Assembly (NCBI GenBank): GCA_033239125.1 | Contig: BSWB01000001.1 | Location: 28,795,501 to 28,859,500 of the forward strand | Length of the DNA: 64,000 bases | Direction of reading: 5' to 3' | From: Fagopyrum homotropicum | Taxonomy: Eukaryota; Streptophyta; Magnoliopsida; Caryophyllales; Polygonaceae | Shown: positions 23,569 through 35,296 of the stretch, piece after piece | Layout: each line of letters begins with the position of its first letter | How positions within the stretch are numbered: the first letter of the stretch is position 1 | Translations under genes and position numbers: made by a program | The notes under the pieces: model-generated | What the model was told of the DNA's origin: nothing | Seen by the model: the letters and a program-made list of their open reading frames with translations, nothing else | Databases searched by the model: none

Positions 23569-25092
23569 AAGCATGGAATTAATAAAGAAGATTTACTTTG
23601 GACCATATTTGAGAGATTACACATTCAGCTGAGATTCACCTCGGTCAACTACAGTGTCACCTCGACCGAGGTGATCTCGAGGAGCGTCCCGACCGAGGCA
23701 AACACCGTGGTGTCGGCGAGATCATATCTTTTGGCTGAGATCTTTTATTTTTAGAAAGAAGATATCTTATATTTTTTGGCTGGATTTCTGGAAGGAAGAT
23801 CTTATATTTGGGAGACCTATTTTAGAGATATGGATATATTTTATAGGAAATTATCTTTTTAAGATATTATTATCTTTGGAAGATAATTCTCCTATAAAAG
23901 GGGCTGGATTTTTCATAATTCAGCATCGTCGCAGGCTTGGAAGCAGAGATTACACAATAGTTAGGTGATTTTCTGGAAGATTGAAGGAAGCTTTGAAGAT
24001 TGAAGGAAGGAAGATTTATAGTTTTGAGATAGCGTTTGAGGGAGTTTGTAAGACTTTTTTAGATTCCCTTTGGTTTATTGACTTGTTTGATTTGTGATTT
24101 AAGGAACGCTGATTTGTGAATTATTTGATTCAGTTATTGAAGCCTTGTTCTTAAGGTTTACTTGTTCGAATATTCATTCCTTTCCCTTATATTCGATTAT
24201 TGTTTTCATGATGATGAGTGGCTAAATTTCTTGTGCGATTCTAGGGTAATTGGCTGAAAGTTGTGGGAAAGACGATGATAGAATGATCTTAATCCTATAA
24301 AGACCCTAAAAGCTCGAGTCTTTAACCTTAACCCTAGAACATCTCGCTCAGTCGATGAACATCTTGACCGAGGTCGAACTTGACTGAACGAGGTGACCTT
24401 TTCTGATCCGAAAATGAGAGTTAAGTGTTCTAGTTTGCCAAATCCTATTCTTATTACACCTTTCCTGGTTCAATGCAAGCCTAGGTTGAGACTTACCCGG
24501 TGATTCCTTACTTTGTCTACCCATGATCATAAGTGTAGGTAATAAAGGTTTATCCTTTATTGGGGTTTGAGTGTGCCTTCATCCCATCTTTGTGAGTTAG
24601 CCTGAGACTTACCCGGTAAAGGTTGATTCTATTCCCTTAGATGAAGTGTTGGTTTGAGATTATAGTTCCTTTCCTTAGTACCTTGAGACTTACCCGGTGA
24701 TAGGAGCTTTGGTTTGGGATAGTGAGTAGTGAGACTTACCCGGTAATCTATTCCCACTTTAGAAACACTTTCCCTTTGCAAAATCTCAGCTTAGTCCGCA
24801 TTATCTTTTGAGATCTTGAGTCGGAACCACAACTAGATGCTTTAATCCCTGGAATCCGCATTTTCCCCTTATTTGACTTTATTATCATCTTTGATTGCTT
24901 TAATCGCTTTTGTGGTTATTAGTTGCATTGACAACCTATTCTTGCTTAGTTTCACCTAAGTCCTTGAGATCGACCCCTGGAATTCTTGCTTTTTACTATA
25001 ATCGATCCGTACACTGCGGGTTCGCATCCTTGTTTTAAACATATTTCTTGGGATATAAATTTAAACCTTGCACACACCGTTTGGAGCGAACA
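23569..25092 (+). repeat. G 3' LTR, part 2
   Basis: Resumes exactly where the LTR broke off at 12209 (AAGCATGGAATTAATAAAG) and ends GCGAACA, followed by TSD ACCAT. It contains the perfect palindrome CACCTCGACCGAGGTG at 23658-23673 and a TATA box at 23893-23899. It has visibly more differences from the 5' units than those units have from each other. Confidence 0.9.
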
Positions 25093-25097
25093 ACCAT

Positions 25098-25356
25098 CTA
25101 CTCCCTTGAAGAAGCCTTGACACTTCACGTTCACATAGTCAACTCTCTTTTGATCTTGCACCTATAATTGCAATTTTTTCAAAAGAGTTGTTAATAAATT
25201 ACATATTTCAAACTATACATATTATATAGGAATAGAGCATTACCTTGGATGAACATTTTATGCTCACAACTTCTTTGAATGGGCTTTCGTCATCGAATTC
25301 GTCTAAGGCATCAATCCATAGGCGAATTAGGTGTCTCACGACAAGTCGTTTTCAAT
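25098..25356 (-). other. Element A 3' untranslated internal sequence, second part
   Basis: Continues A after the ACCAT duplication. No coding frame was seen; it lies between A's RNase H stop and the G insertion. Confidence 0.6.
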
Positions 25357-26832
25357 TTAGGTCATTAACCCCATCCCCTTGGCTGAATTTTGAACTAAGT
25401 CCCTAGCCAAGATCTTGGTTAAATGATCGGCTAAATTATTGTGTCTTCTCACAAAATCGACCGATATTATACCCTGAGTTATGAGCTCTCTAACCGAGAT
25501 ATGTCTCACACCAATATGTCTTGAGTTCCCATTGTACGTTTGGCTAGAAGCTTTAGGTAACGTAGTTGTACTATCACAATAAATTGAGATAGGAGAAACC
25601 GGTTTTGGCCATAGAGGAATTTTTAGAACCAAGCCGGCAGCGGCAAGTGCCATAAACTCGGACTCTAGGGTCGAGGTTGTGATACACGTTTGCTTCTTTG
25701 AAGCCCATGAAATGGCACCACCACCTAACAAGAAAACCCATCCTGTGGTGGATGAGTGATCATCTATATTAGTGATCCACGACGCATCCGAGTAGCCTTC
25801 TATCACCGAAGGATACTTACTGTACAAGATGCCAAAATCCATGGTCCCCTTGAGGTACCTAAGCACACGCCTTAATGCCTTCCAATTATGTGAGCTAGGA
25901 CAGCTTGTGTACCTACTCAATTTACCAGTGACAAAAGCAATATCTGGCCTAGTGCTGGTCATTGCATACATGCAACAGGTTATTACTTGTGCATACTCAA
26001 GTTGAGAGATGGTCGATCTTTGGTTAGGCATCAATTTCTCACTTGAGTTTATAGGAGTACTAATAATTGCACTTTTAGTGGAAAATAAATCCTTAGTGAG
26101 ATCTACTTGTTTTTGGTTTGTTATAAAGATCAACATGTCATCAACATCTTAGCATATGATCACACCTTGACCGGTATAATCAAACTTACTATAGACACAC
26201 TTGTCAGCTTGATTTATCTTAAATCCATTTGACAATATGACATCAACAAACTTTTGATGCCATTGTTTTGGAGCTTGCTTTAGTCAAAACAAGGATTTGA
26301 CCAAGCAACACACTTTGTGCTCTTATCCTTTTAAACAAACCCTTCAGGTTGTCTCATATACACTTCTTCATCTAGATTACCATTAAGGAATTCCGTCTTG
26401 ACATCCATTTGGTGAATCACTAGATTGTGTATAACCGCCATAGCTATTAATAACCTAATGGTTGTAATCCTAGCCACCGGAGCATATGTGTCAAAGTAAT
26501 CGACACCTTCCCTTTATCTAAAGCCTTGGATGACCAAGCGTGCTTTTAAACTTGTCAATTCAACCGTTAACTTTCATCTTCCTCTTAAAGATCCATTTGC
26601 ATCCCAAAGGCTTGCAACCGGAAAGAAGGTTGACTAACTCCCATGTGTTGTTGCCCATAATGTAGTCCATCTCCTCTTGGATTTCTTCCTTCCAAAAGGC
26701 AACATCTTGAGACTCCATGGACTCCTCAAATGTCTTTGGATCCTCATCTATATGAAAGTAAGAGTGACGATCCATTTCATTATCCCTTGACCCTTCAACC
26801 AAGAACACTTGGAAAATTATCTTTTGGGACAA
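25357..26832 (-). pseudogene. Element A reverse transcriptase and RNase H, broken
   Basis: The minus-strand frame runs from a typical copia RT start (FWKEEIQEEMDYIMGNNTWELV, then GCKPLGCKWIFKRK) through a stop-rich stretch to DVDDMLIF near 26130. There the Tyr of the YVDD site is missing and a stop precedes it. RNase H follows (STRPDIAFVTGKLSRY, GYSDASWITNIDDHSSTTGWVF, YCDSTTTLPKASS, RHIGVRHISVRELI). All pieces are in the same frame as gag and integrase, so the damage is mainly nonsense substitutions. Confidence 0.85.
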
Positions 26833-27723
26833 ATTAGTCTCATAGGAGCAATCTTTGGCAAGTCAAGCCCGTGGGACGCTTGTCATGATTCATCTTGAAT
26901 CCTATGATGCTTGTTCGGTTGTTCCTCATCTAAAGTCATATTGATCACTTCCCTAGTCCTAGGAGCCGAGGTGAAGCGATCTTCATAAAAAATGGCATCC
27001 CTAGACTCTATTACGGTATTAACCGAGATGAAAGTCATTTGGTTCCATCACATAGAACCTATAAGCTTTGGAGTGTTCGGCATAGCCAATGAACACACAC
27101 TCAACACCTCTTTCACCTAAAGTCTTACGTTTGTTGTCAATGAGCTTTACTATAGCTCGACATCCCCAAACTCGTAAGTAATGTAGGTGTGGCTTCCTTT
27201 TGAACCATAGTTCGTAAGGAGTCTTCTTGCTTCTTTTGTATGGAACACGATTAAGCAAGTAGTTTGGTGTGAGCATAGACTTACCCCAAAATGAATTCTT
27301 AAGACCCTAGTAAGACAGCATCACATCGACCATCTCTTTAAGCACTCGATTCTTTCGTCCGGCCACACCATTTGATTGTGGTGTGTAAGGTGTTGTGGTC
27401 TCATGTATGATTCCGACACTCTCAAAGTAATCCTTATCCATAAATTCACCATCACAATCCATGGGTAGTCTTTTTATTAAGGTACCTTGTTGCAACTCAG
27501 ATTCATTCTTGAATACATAGAATTTGTCCAAGGCATCACTCTTTGCAAAGAGTAGGTATATGTAACAATACCTAGAGTAATCATCTATGAATGTTATGTA
27601 GTACTCCTTCTTTCCTAATGAAGGAGTAGAGTGCAAGTCGCCTAGATCCGAGTGGACTAAGCCAAACATCGATTGTTCCCTTTCAATTCTAGGAAATGGA
27701 AATCTTGTTATCTTGGTCAACAA
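26833..27723 (-). pseudogene. Element A integrase, broken
   Basis: Contains the copia integrase core: HSDLGDLHSTPSLG (first Asp), FIDDYSRYCYIYLL, a second Asp in LPMDCDGEF, and PQSNGVAGRKNR where the usual catalytic Glu of GVAERKNR is Gly. It continues at 27019-27276 with LNRVPYKRSKKTPYELW, the conserved block that ends the core. Stops at about 27307 and 27724 divide it. It is catalytically dead by the Glu-to-Gly change. Confidence 0.85.
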
Positions 27724-28245
27724 TCATGTTTTACACTTGTCTTTTGGCAAGTCAGTTTTAGGTAAAATACCATCCTTAGTCATGTCATTCATACGTTTAA
27801 AATGAACATGTTCAAGTCGTGCATGCCATATAAAAAAATCACAATTGGAAGAAGATGACAATGTAAACAAACTATTCTTATTTATATTCGTATTAGAAGG
27901 TTTATTACATAAAGAGAGAAGAAACATATTGTTGTTCCAATGGCCAAAGCCTACAAACGTGCCTCTCCTAGATAATGCATAATGGTCGGATTCTTTGACT
28001 TGTTTGAAGCCAAGCCTATTGAGTACACCACCAGAAACCATATTTTTTCTAATGGCCGGTGCATGTAGTACATTTGACAAGACTAGTGTCTTGCCACTTG
28101 TGAAGTATTGATCAAACCGTCCTCTTCCTAGAACGGGGATGGTAGACTCATTTCTCATATGTATGAGTGCTCCATCATTAGCAACGGCGTATATCTTGAA
28201 CCAACGCCGGTCTTTGCAAACGTGAGTTCTTGCACATGAGTCCAC
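27724..28245 (-). pseudogene. Element A protease and pre-integrase domain, broken
   Basis: WVDSCARTHVCKD replaces the copia protease site (usually WVDSGAT-HVC), so the active-site Gly is Cys. The pre-integrase zinc domain is seen as FIWHARLEHVHFKRM, in place of the usual WHxRLGH. Two adjacent TGA stops separate it from gag. Confidence 0.8.
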
Positions 28246-28251
28246 CCATCA

Positions 28252-29232
28252 TCAAAGGTCATCATCCTGCATAGAAAAACATTCAAAAGTTAATGACACA
28301 TAATTCAAATCAGAATTAATATCGAAGTTAGAATCAAGAATCATAAGTGAGTCACCTTGGTTTGGGGGGTTTTGACCACTTTGGCCTACACCCTTGAATC
28401 CATAACCATTAACCTTGCAATCCCGGTTGAAGTGGCCAGTCTTGCCACACTTCCAACAAGAACCTTTTGGTTTCTTATCAACATTATCGTTCTTGGACTT
28501 ATTTCCCTTGTCCTTGTCATTGTCCTTTCTTTTGAACCTCTTCCTTTTGCCCTTTCCATCCATCATGTTGGCCTCGTGGGAAGTAGAAGTTATATCCTCC
28601 TTTTTGATTCCCCCCTCTTGTGCCCTAAGGCCTTGTTCAATTTGAAGGTGAGAGCCAAGGTCCACCAACGTGAGTTCTTCCTTCTTGTGCATTAGCACAT
28701 GGCGGAAGTCCTTCCTTGAAGGGGGAAGCTTATCCGTTATAGATGAAACCGCAATGGCCTCGTCCATATGCATGACATGTTGAGTGAACCTCCCAAGAAT
28801 CCGGAGCAATTCATTGTATTGTTCCGTTACCGGTCTTGAGTCTACCATTTTATACGAGGTAAAATTCGAGACTAAGAATTTGCGAGAAGAAGCATCTTCC
28901 GCCATATACTTAGGCTCCAGTTGATCCCACATTGATCTTGATGAATCTACACTTTGGTAGACATCAAACAATGCATAACTCATGCCATTGAGAATATGCC
29001 CACAACATATGTAGTCATCATTATCCCATTTGCTCCTTTGTCGAACAACCACTATCTCCTCCACCATATCATCAACCGACTCGGCCGATCTAGGTGTAGT
29101 GAGTACATAAACGACTTTTAGTGTACTCAAGAGGAAGTACATTTTATTTTTCATGCTCCGAAAGTCAACACCCTTAAACTTATCCAACTTCCAAAAACGA
29201 GAAGTCATTTCTGTCATTAACGTCTTAATCAT
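28252..29232 (-). pseudogene. gag: Element A gag (copia UBN2 type with CCHC knuckle)
   Basis: Open for 326 codons from MIKTLMTEMTSRFWKLDKF. It shows the copia gag domain (SMWDQLEPKYMAEDASSRKFLVSNFTSYKM) and a single zinc knuckle CWKCGKTGHFNRDC near 28430-28460, preceded by a Lys-rich stretch. Frame and order agree with the downstream pol pieces. This is the least damaged part of A. The start codon lies about 55 bp inside the 5' LTR edge at 29286. Confidence 0.85.
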
Positions 29233-29285
29233 TATTGACCAATCTAATCCTACAAAACAATAAACAATGAATACACTTTGAAGAT

Positions 29286-30009
29286 TGTTGGATTTTCGGT
29301 GTCCGGTTTTAGACCAAAGGCCGCATTCTCACTTAAGTGAGTAGACGGTTGTCCCAATTGCCAATCAAATTAATATAATTTATCTTGAAGTGAAAACAAA
29401 TTATTAAACAATGGTTTGTAATCTCCACAAAGGAGTAGACAAAACCCAACCAAGAGTTTATAATCTCCGAAAAGGAGTAGACTAAACTCTAATAGAAATT
29501 AAGTTCAATTGCAAGTCTTATAAACCGATTGCTATATGAAAAAAACATTGACTTGGATTATGTAATGAGTCATTCATAAATGAATTTTCCTTCTAAGTGT
29601 ATTCTCCCCTACACCGGGAATATCCAAATACCTTAGTGGGATAAAACGCTATACGTTACAAAGACTTAGTAAGAGACTTACTTGTCTTACTTTGTAGAAA
29701 GGGTATTCCTAGGTTTTGTCAAAACAAAACCAAACTAAGATGTATGCCTATCCTTTGTCAATACAAAGAAACTATACTGGTCTTTTGAGTTTTGCAAACA
29801 AGCTTATACGAAGGCCTATCCAATTTCAATACAATGGAACTAAAAGCTTTATTGTTGAAAAAACAAATGTGAAATCAAGTGCAAATGGCTTTCCCTTTTA
29901 TAGGCATAGGAGCCACGGTTTTGGGGAGTTATAACCACCAAAAAGCGGTTAAGATTGGTTATGGAAGTTACGTGGAAGTTACTTGGAAGATGGGCCTTGA
30001 AGCCCTAGA
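29286..30009 (-). repeat. Element A 5' LTR, part 1
   Basis: Starts TGTTGGAT (the LTR end in the sense direction). It matches the left LTR from about 29450 on and is interrupted by B at 30010 inside a CTAGA duplication (30005-30009). Confidence 0.85.
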
Positions 30010-30240
30010 AGTAAGATCTAGGATTTTCAAATTCTAATTAATGTTGATTAACTTAATCATTGATAGTAATTGACCCATAACTCGAAAGATTGCGTAATTG
30101 ATGAGTATGAGTCACACCGTTATGTTCCGGCTTAATTTTGGACTTATGGGGAAATTTTCAACTTTTTTCCCGGGTAATGATTCTTACCCTCCGGTGTTAT
30201 TTGAAGAATATGGGAGCTCCAAATAATAATAATGCAGTTG
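30010..30240 (+). repeat. B 5' LTR, part 1
   Basis: Matches the start of the 3' LTR at 49602 (shared TAGGATTTTC, then TTGATTAACTTAA). It is cut at the AGAGA duplication (30241-30245) by C. Confidence 0.88.
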
Positions 30241-30534
30241 AGAGATGTAACACCCCAAATTCTGAGAACTCGGGGAGCTACTGGTTAGGACCTCACAATG
30301 GGTCCCGACCTTAGTTTGACAACAATTTAACTTGGATCTTACAACAAGGCACAAAAGTATTTAAAACATTTGAAAACTTTAAACAATATATACATGAAGA
30401 ATATGTATCAGCCTTACAAAGCAAAGGTACCAAAACGACATATATGAAGAACATAAGACATTCCCGTCCCCAACTATATGAGTACGTGGACCCGGCTGAC
30501 CATTCCCTCCGGATCTCTCTACAACTGTTTTAAC

Positions 30535-31040
30535 CTGCAAGGCATCTACAAGCGGTATAAAACCGTTAGCTAACATTCTATGCATAAGTATAAAGGTAAA
30601 AGCACAAACACAAAATATACACAATCAACATGCAACACTCAATCCTTTTATTATCTTTAATTAGGTGATAGGTTATTACTAATGATACTTATCTTGTGAC
30701 ACGAGGGATTCCCAAACCTCGCCCCTGTCCCCGTTTACCAACGCAGAATGGTACTAATGCATTTGACCGTCTACCGGACTGGGCTGGTCGCAGGGAACCT
30801 CCTAGACTCTCGCAAGAGCTATGCAGATGATGTCACGACCCGTTATCATACACTTGGGTCAATTACGTAAATAATAAAGTCGGCCTAATCCGGTTTCGTT
30901 GTTTACCATAACTAACAAACACCACTCATACACATTACACTCATACAAGAAGCCAGCTAAGTAAGTCCGTGGACTTACCTGAATCAGATGTCGACTCTCT
31001 TAATCACAACTCAATTTGTAACTGTATAACTCGGTTGCCT
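30535..31040 (-). other. C: predicted LTR mini-exon, hairpin donor and downstream acceptor
   Basis: On the sense (minus) strand a pyrimidine-rich acceptor CCTCCTTTGACAG (AG at 31040-31039) precedes a 60-nt block (31038-30979). The block ends ATTCAG and is followed by a GTAAGT donor (intron start 30978). A second acceptor TGCCTTGCAG lies at 30535, giving a 444-nt intron. The donor is the left arm of a perfect 8-bp stem GTAAGTCC/GGACTTAC. E has the same distances. Confidence 0.5.
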
Positions 31041-32574
31041 GTCAAAGGAGGCAAGTGTGTCAGCACACTTTCTTGGTAATTAGAAGTCTAAGACTTCTAA
31101 GGTAGTAGGTCCTATTAGAACAGAATTTAATACAGTACCAATTTATGGTAAAATGACAATTTTACCCTTGGTCCCGGAATTTCCAAAAACTCGGAATATG
31201 TACTTAAATTATAATTTGAGGCTAACTAACCATATTCTAATATCTAGGATGATTTTAGGTAACAAATAGAAAAACTACTCATTTTCTATTTCCCGAAAAG
31301 TCACTAAAGTCCAACTACAGCTTCAAATATAAAATTCGAATAATCTTATAAAAATTTCGAAATAATTCTCTAGGTCATCTATGATATCCTATCTACTCGT
31401 AGAAGAAAGAATTTCTTGAAACTGTTAACGCATCGCTTCTACAAAAATTTCTAAAGTTGGGTACAACAGTTAACAAGTAGCACATTGTCTTAACTTTGAA
31501 AAATCATAACTCCTAACCTACTCGCTGGATTTATCCCAAATTTTGATATGTTCTACCGTAAAATCTTATCTATAATATATCCAAAATTTAGCCGCAAAGA
31601 AGATCAAAATCCTATTTAAACTATCTCACAAAACCGAATTTCAGCACAACAGAAAAACTGCTTACGACTCAATCTTGGAAAAATCATAAATCCCAAACCA
31701 CTTGCTGGATGCCTCTCAAATTTTAATATGTTCTACAACAATATGTCAACTATATCATATCCAAAATTCAAGCCCAACGGAGATCAACAGCTTATTCAAA
31801 ACCATCTCACAAAACAACATCACTTGTTGTTTCCCCAACACTCAGCACATATATACAAAACACAATAACTCTCAAACCGTAACTCCGATTCCTCTAAAAT
31901 TTTAGTATGCTTTACTCTGCAATATCGTCTATGAGATATCCGAAAACCAGCCAAAAATAATGAGTTTATCATACCTAAATCTGGTCATCAAGCTGGCTGT
32001 TTTTCGTGACAATGTGCTTGTTGTTGCTGTTGCTGTGGTGCACTTCGTGACAGGAGCATAAGCAGTGAAGGCTGGGCTGCTTTGGCTCAACAGCAGTGGC
32101 TTAGGGACAGCGGGGTGTGGATCACGTGGTGCAGTCGAGTTAAGTATCCATTCGGCATAGAGACGAAGGAGTATGTGAGTTCCGGTGATTAGTATAAACG
32201 CAGATGGAGGGAGGGAGAGAGCGGAAAGGTATGAACGTATAGGGAAAAGAGAGAGCGAGAGAGACCAGCAGTCAAATTACTCAGGAGTCTGTGTGCAGAA
32301 AGTTGAAGGCTGTTCGTCCCTGGAGTGGTGGCTGCGAGTCTCCGGTTTGTAGCTGGCAACTTGGTCCAGAAGCAGTTTGGGTCGATCTTCTGTACGCAAC
32401 AGTGAGAAGGCAAGAGGGAGGATTCTTCAGACGTTAAATGGTAAGCGGTCTCTCCTACTCCCTTAGCTGTTACGTGAGTGAAGGCCATCAAGGGAGAGAA
32501 TTGATTTCAGCCGTTACATTCAGCATTCACAAGGGCAGAAGAGTGGCGGCATCATGCGTTTGTACTCCTGGGCT

Positions 32575-32640
32575 GCGAGAAGAGCTGTGCATACTAGGCT
32601 GGAGAGGAGCTGTGCATACTGGGCTGGAGTGCAAAGGATG
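32575..32640 (-). repeat. Short tandem repeat inside C
   Basis: GAGCTGTGCATACT, then GGCTGGAG, is repeated twice about 27 bp apart, with a further degenerate copy. It lies in the GC-rich part of the LTR that is unlike E. Confidence 0.6.
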
Positions 32641-32767
32641 TTGGGGCTGCTGTGGGCTACGCAGAAGCTGGGCTGAGAAGGAGCTGTGTGGTCCGCCTGA
32701 AGCAGCTGTTAATGGGCTCGTAACCAGCCTCTTCTGGGTTACTGCTGGCCTGGCTCGAAGTCACACT

Positions 32768-34298
32768 TGTAACACCCCGAATCCGCGGGACTCGGGATGT
32801 CACATTGGGCTAGGATCTCACAATGGATCCTAACCCTAGCCTGACAACAAGTTCACTGGACCTTACAACATGGCACTGACAGATATGAAAACAAATACAT
32901 AAAACTGTATAAAACTGTACATCCCAAAAGGTAAGACCACATAGCCGAGTACAAACATCACACCTCACGCAGGAGGTAACAAAAGACCATCCTCACACAG
33001 GAGGGAAAAGATAAACAACCCAAAAACCCACAACAACCTATGTACGAGACGTCCTCGGCCTGCCACCCTGCTAGATCACCCAGCAGCATGCCTATCCTGT
33101 AGGGCATCTACAACATGGTAATAACCATTAGCTATTCATACACATATATAGAGTAATGCATAAGCACAATCACACATAGGGAAAGATAAACATATTAGCA
33201 TGCTTTCACTCATTTACCCATTTATTCATTTCAATATAATGGTCATTCACTCAAATCATATAGATATAATATATATGAAACTAGGTGACACGAGGAACGA
33301 TACATCCTCGCCTCTGAGCCTGCTAGCCAGCCGTACTAGTATCGATCACACAATCCGTGTACCCTATGGGAGTGGATTGCGCCCTTCCTGTAAACCGGTC
33401 TGGCCTGACATCAGAGAACCTCCCAGACTCCACGGCGGGATGAAAGGGAAAGGTTATCACAGCCACGCAGTGGGGCAATCAATAAAACATAGGTCGGTAA
33501 ATACGATATCACATGCTATCATAGCAAACATATAAGGCACACACCACTCATACAAACACCTCATATAAGGATGGTAGCTAAGTAAGTCCTACAGACTTAC
33601 CTCAACCTCGTATAGAGCTCAACCACAACTAGATCACCTCAACACTGGAGGAACAAAACAGCCTATAGACAAGGCATAAAGAGATGTCACATCTCTTATC
33701 AAACAAAGGGTCACACCTAGACCCAAAGGGATCCATAGGGATCATATACATCCTATATCCTCGAATAACATGCTAAGCCTAAAAGCCACATCAGGGCATA
33801 AATCCAACTCATGATATCATCATCAAATAAAAGCCCATAAATACCAGAATAATGCAACGAGCATAATGGAAATTCCAATTATCCATTTTAACCAACTCAA
33901 GGTCAAATTATACTAACCCGCAAAACGGAAAACGAATAAATTCATAACTTATTCGTTACTAACCCGATATATGAACCGGAAGAAGATCCAGACTCCTAGC
34001 GATACGGGGAGTAAGAGCGCGGTATGAAACCTTACATTTGATGACTTGCGGTGGTCCGTCGGCGTTCCGATAGCGGTAAACGGAAGCTTTACCAAAAAGT
34101 TAACAAACGGGAAAAGTATTTGTACCACGATGTAGAGAACAAGATAAGGGACTCATTGGTACAAACGGATTTGAAATTGGATCGAAAGTGAAAGGTGGGT
34201 AAGAGATCGTAAGTAAGCCGGCGTACTCCCGCTCGTATTCTCTGAAGTTCGAATAAGAAGGTGAAAGGTGGAAGATGAAGTATGCAGCCGCCTCCTCT

Positions 34299-34337
<39 letters not shown>

Positions 34338-34752
34338 ATATAATATAATAATATATAATATGCAACTGCTGTACACCTCAATCCTTTACAATTTCAATTG
34401 TAAGGTGAGATTGAAAAGAGAGTCCTGCAGCCGACTCTTTATATATATATATAATGTTAACCCAAGATATTTAATTAAAAAGCGGTTACAATTTCGGGTC
34501 TCCAAATTTTATCAAATTGGAATAGAAAATCCGGAATTTTATCGGGATAATTAATCCATAATTATCTCGTAAAAGGGGTATCCCTAAGCCGCATTTCTTA
34601 ACCGCTAAGAATCGGAATAGCGACTCTTTTGTCCGTTTCGTCTTTTTATATTATTTCACATCTAGGACATATCCGATGTCCCGATCATTTCTCTCAACTA
34701 CAACTTTATTTATTGGAGCTCTCAAATTTTCTAAATAACACCGGTTATTACA
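32768..34752 (-). repeat. D 3' LTR
   Basis: Starts TGTAACACCCC and ends GGTTATTACA in plus-strand reading; the sense is minus. It contains (TA)n tracts at about 34303-34336 and 34440-34453. The mini-exon module is at 33097-33664: exon 33601-33662, donor at 33600 and acceptor at 33097 (504-nt intron). Confidence 0.95.
33097..33664 (-). other. D 3' LTR: predicted mini-exon, hairpin donor and downstream acceptor
   Basis: Sense strand: acceptor ATGCCTTGTCTATAG, a 62-nt block, donor GAG|GTAAGT, and an acceptor CCCTACAG 504 nt further on. The donor pairs with GACTTAC five bases downstream (7-bp stem). The 5' LTR copy lies at 40781-41284 (intron) and 41285-41346 (block). There the first acceptor has changed from TAG to TAA, with an AG one base away. 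Confidence 0.5.
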
Positions 34753-35296
34753 TCATATCCTCCTAAAAACAAGTTTCGTCCCGAAACTTGAACAAACCCA
34801 AATCCTCTCGGACCCATATGCCGAGGTATAACACTCACTCTATCGGAGGTATCACATCTCCGCTCAGAAGGTCAAAACCTATAACAAATCTATAACCTCA
34901 AACATCGACATGGAGGAATCATCCACTCCAGAAAACAGGGCCATAACGCTACCCAAGGCAGAGAGGAATCACATCTCTCGCTATATCACATCACAGGGCA
35001 TAGAGGAAGCACATCTCTAGCCAACCATAAATATATACATCATATGGAGGAATCACATCTCCACTGAACTATGTCCATCAAAGTAGCATGGAGGAAAGAA
35101 CCATCTCCACCTGAATCCTAATCACACTCAAATAGCATGGAGGAAAGAACCATCTCCAGCTATAAACATACATCATAATAGCACAACAAGATCTAACAAG
35201 ATCATAAAGCATAACATAGCTAGCATGGAATAAGCACATCAAGGCATGTAAGCACATAAACACATAATCACATACTCACCAAGATAGTACTAAGAT
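34753..35296 (-). other. D polypurine tract and 3' untranslated region
   Basis: The complement of the purine tract lies at 34753-34770. It is followed at 34771-34789 by a perfect hairpin AAGTTTCG-TCC-CGAAACTT. The rest is built of degenerate 40- to 60-bp repeats around the phrase AGCATGGAGGAAAGAACCATCTCC (for example 35085-35155 and 35030-35070). No gene was seen. Confidence 0.7.

Larger units (their letters stand above)
1420..25092 (+). mobile_element. Element G: Athila-type Ty3/gypsy retrotransposon lacking RT and RNase H, split by H
   Basis: The element is flanked by a perfect 5-bp TSD, ACCAT, at 1415-1419 and 25093-25097. The LTR begins TGATAG and ends GCGAACA. A tandemly duplicated 5' LTR (1420-4854) is followed by PBS TGGCGCCGTTGCCGGGGA at 4861, then broken gag, protease and integrase, an Athila ORF-1-like frame, a long untranslated tail, a polypurine tract just before 11975, and the 3' LTR (11975-12209 and 23569-25092). 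The RT and RNase H coding region is missing. The PBS and the AAGTATGGGGTATTT-like polypurine tract are characteristic of Athila. G carries many copies of a family-specific palindrome. Confidence 0.92.

Noticed and set aside
32438..32833. A 131-codon plus-strand frame starting MVSGLSYSLSC
   Set aside because: It lies in the upstream module of solo LTR C, is antisense to the element and runs across the C-D junction, so it cannot be an original gene.
33200..33535. A 111-codon plus-strand frame, repeated at 40884-41219
   Set aside because: It is duplicated only because it is in both LTRs of D, lies antisense to the element, and covers the predicted intron.
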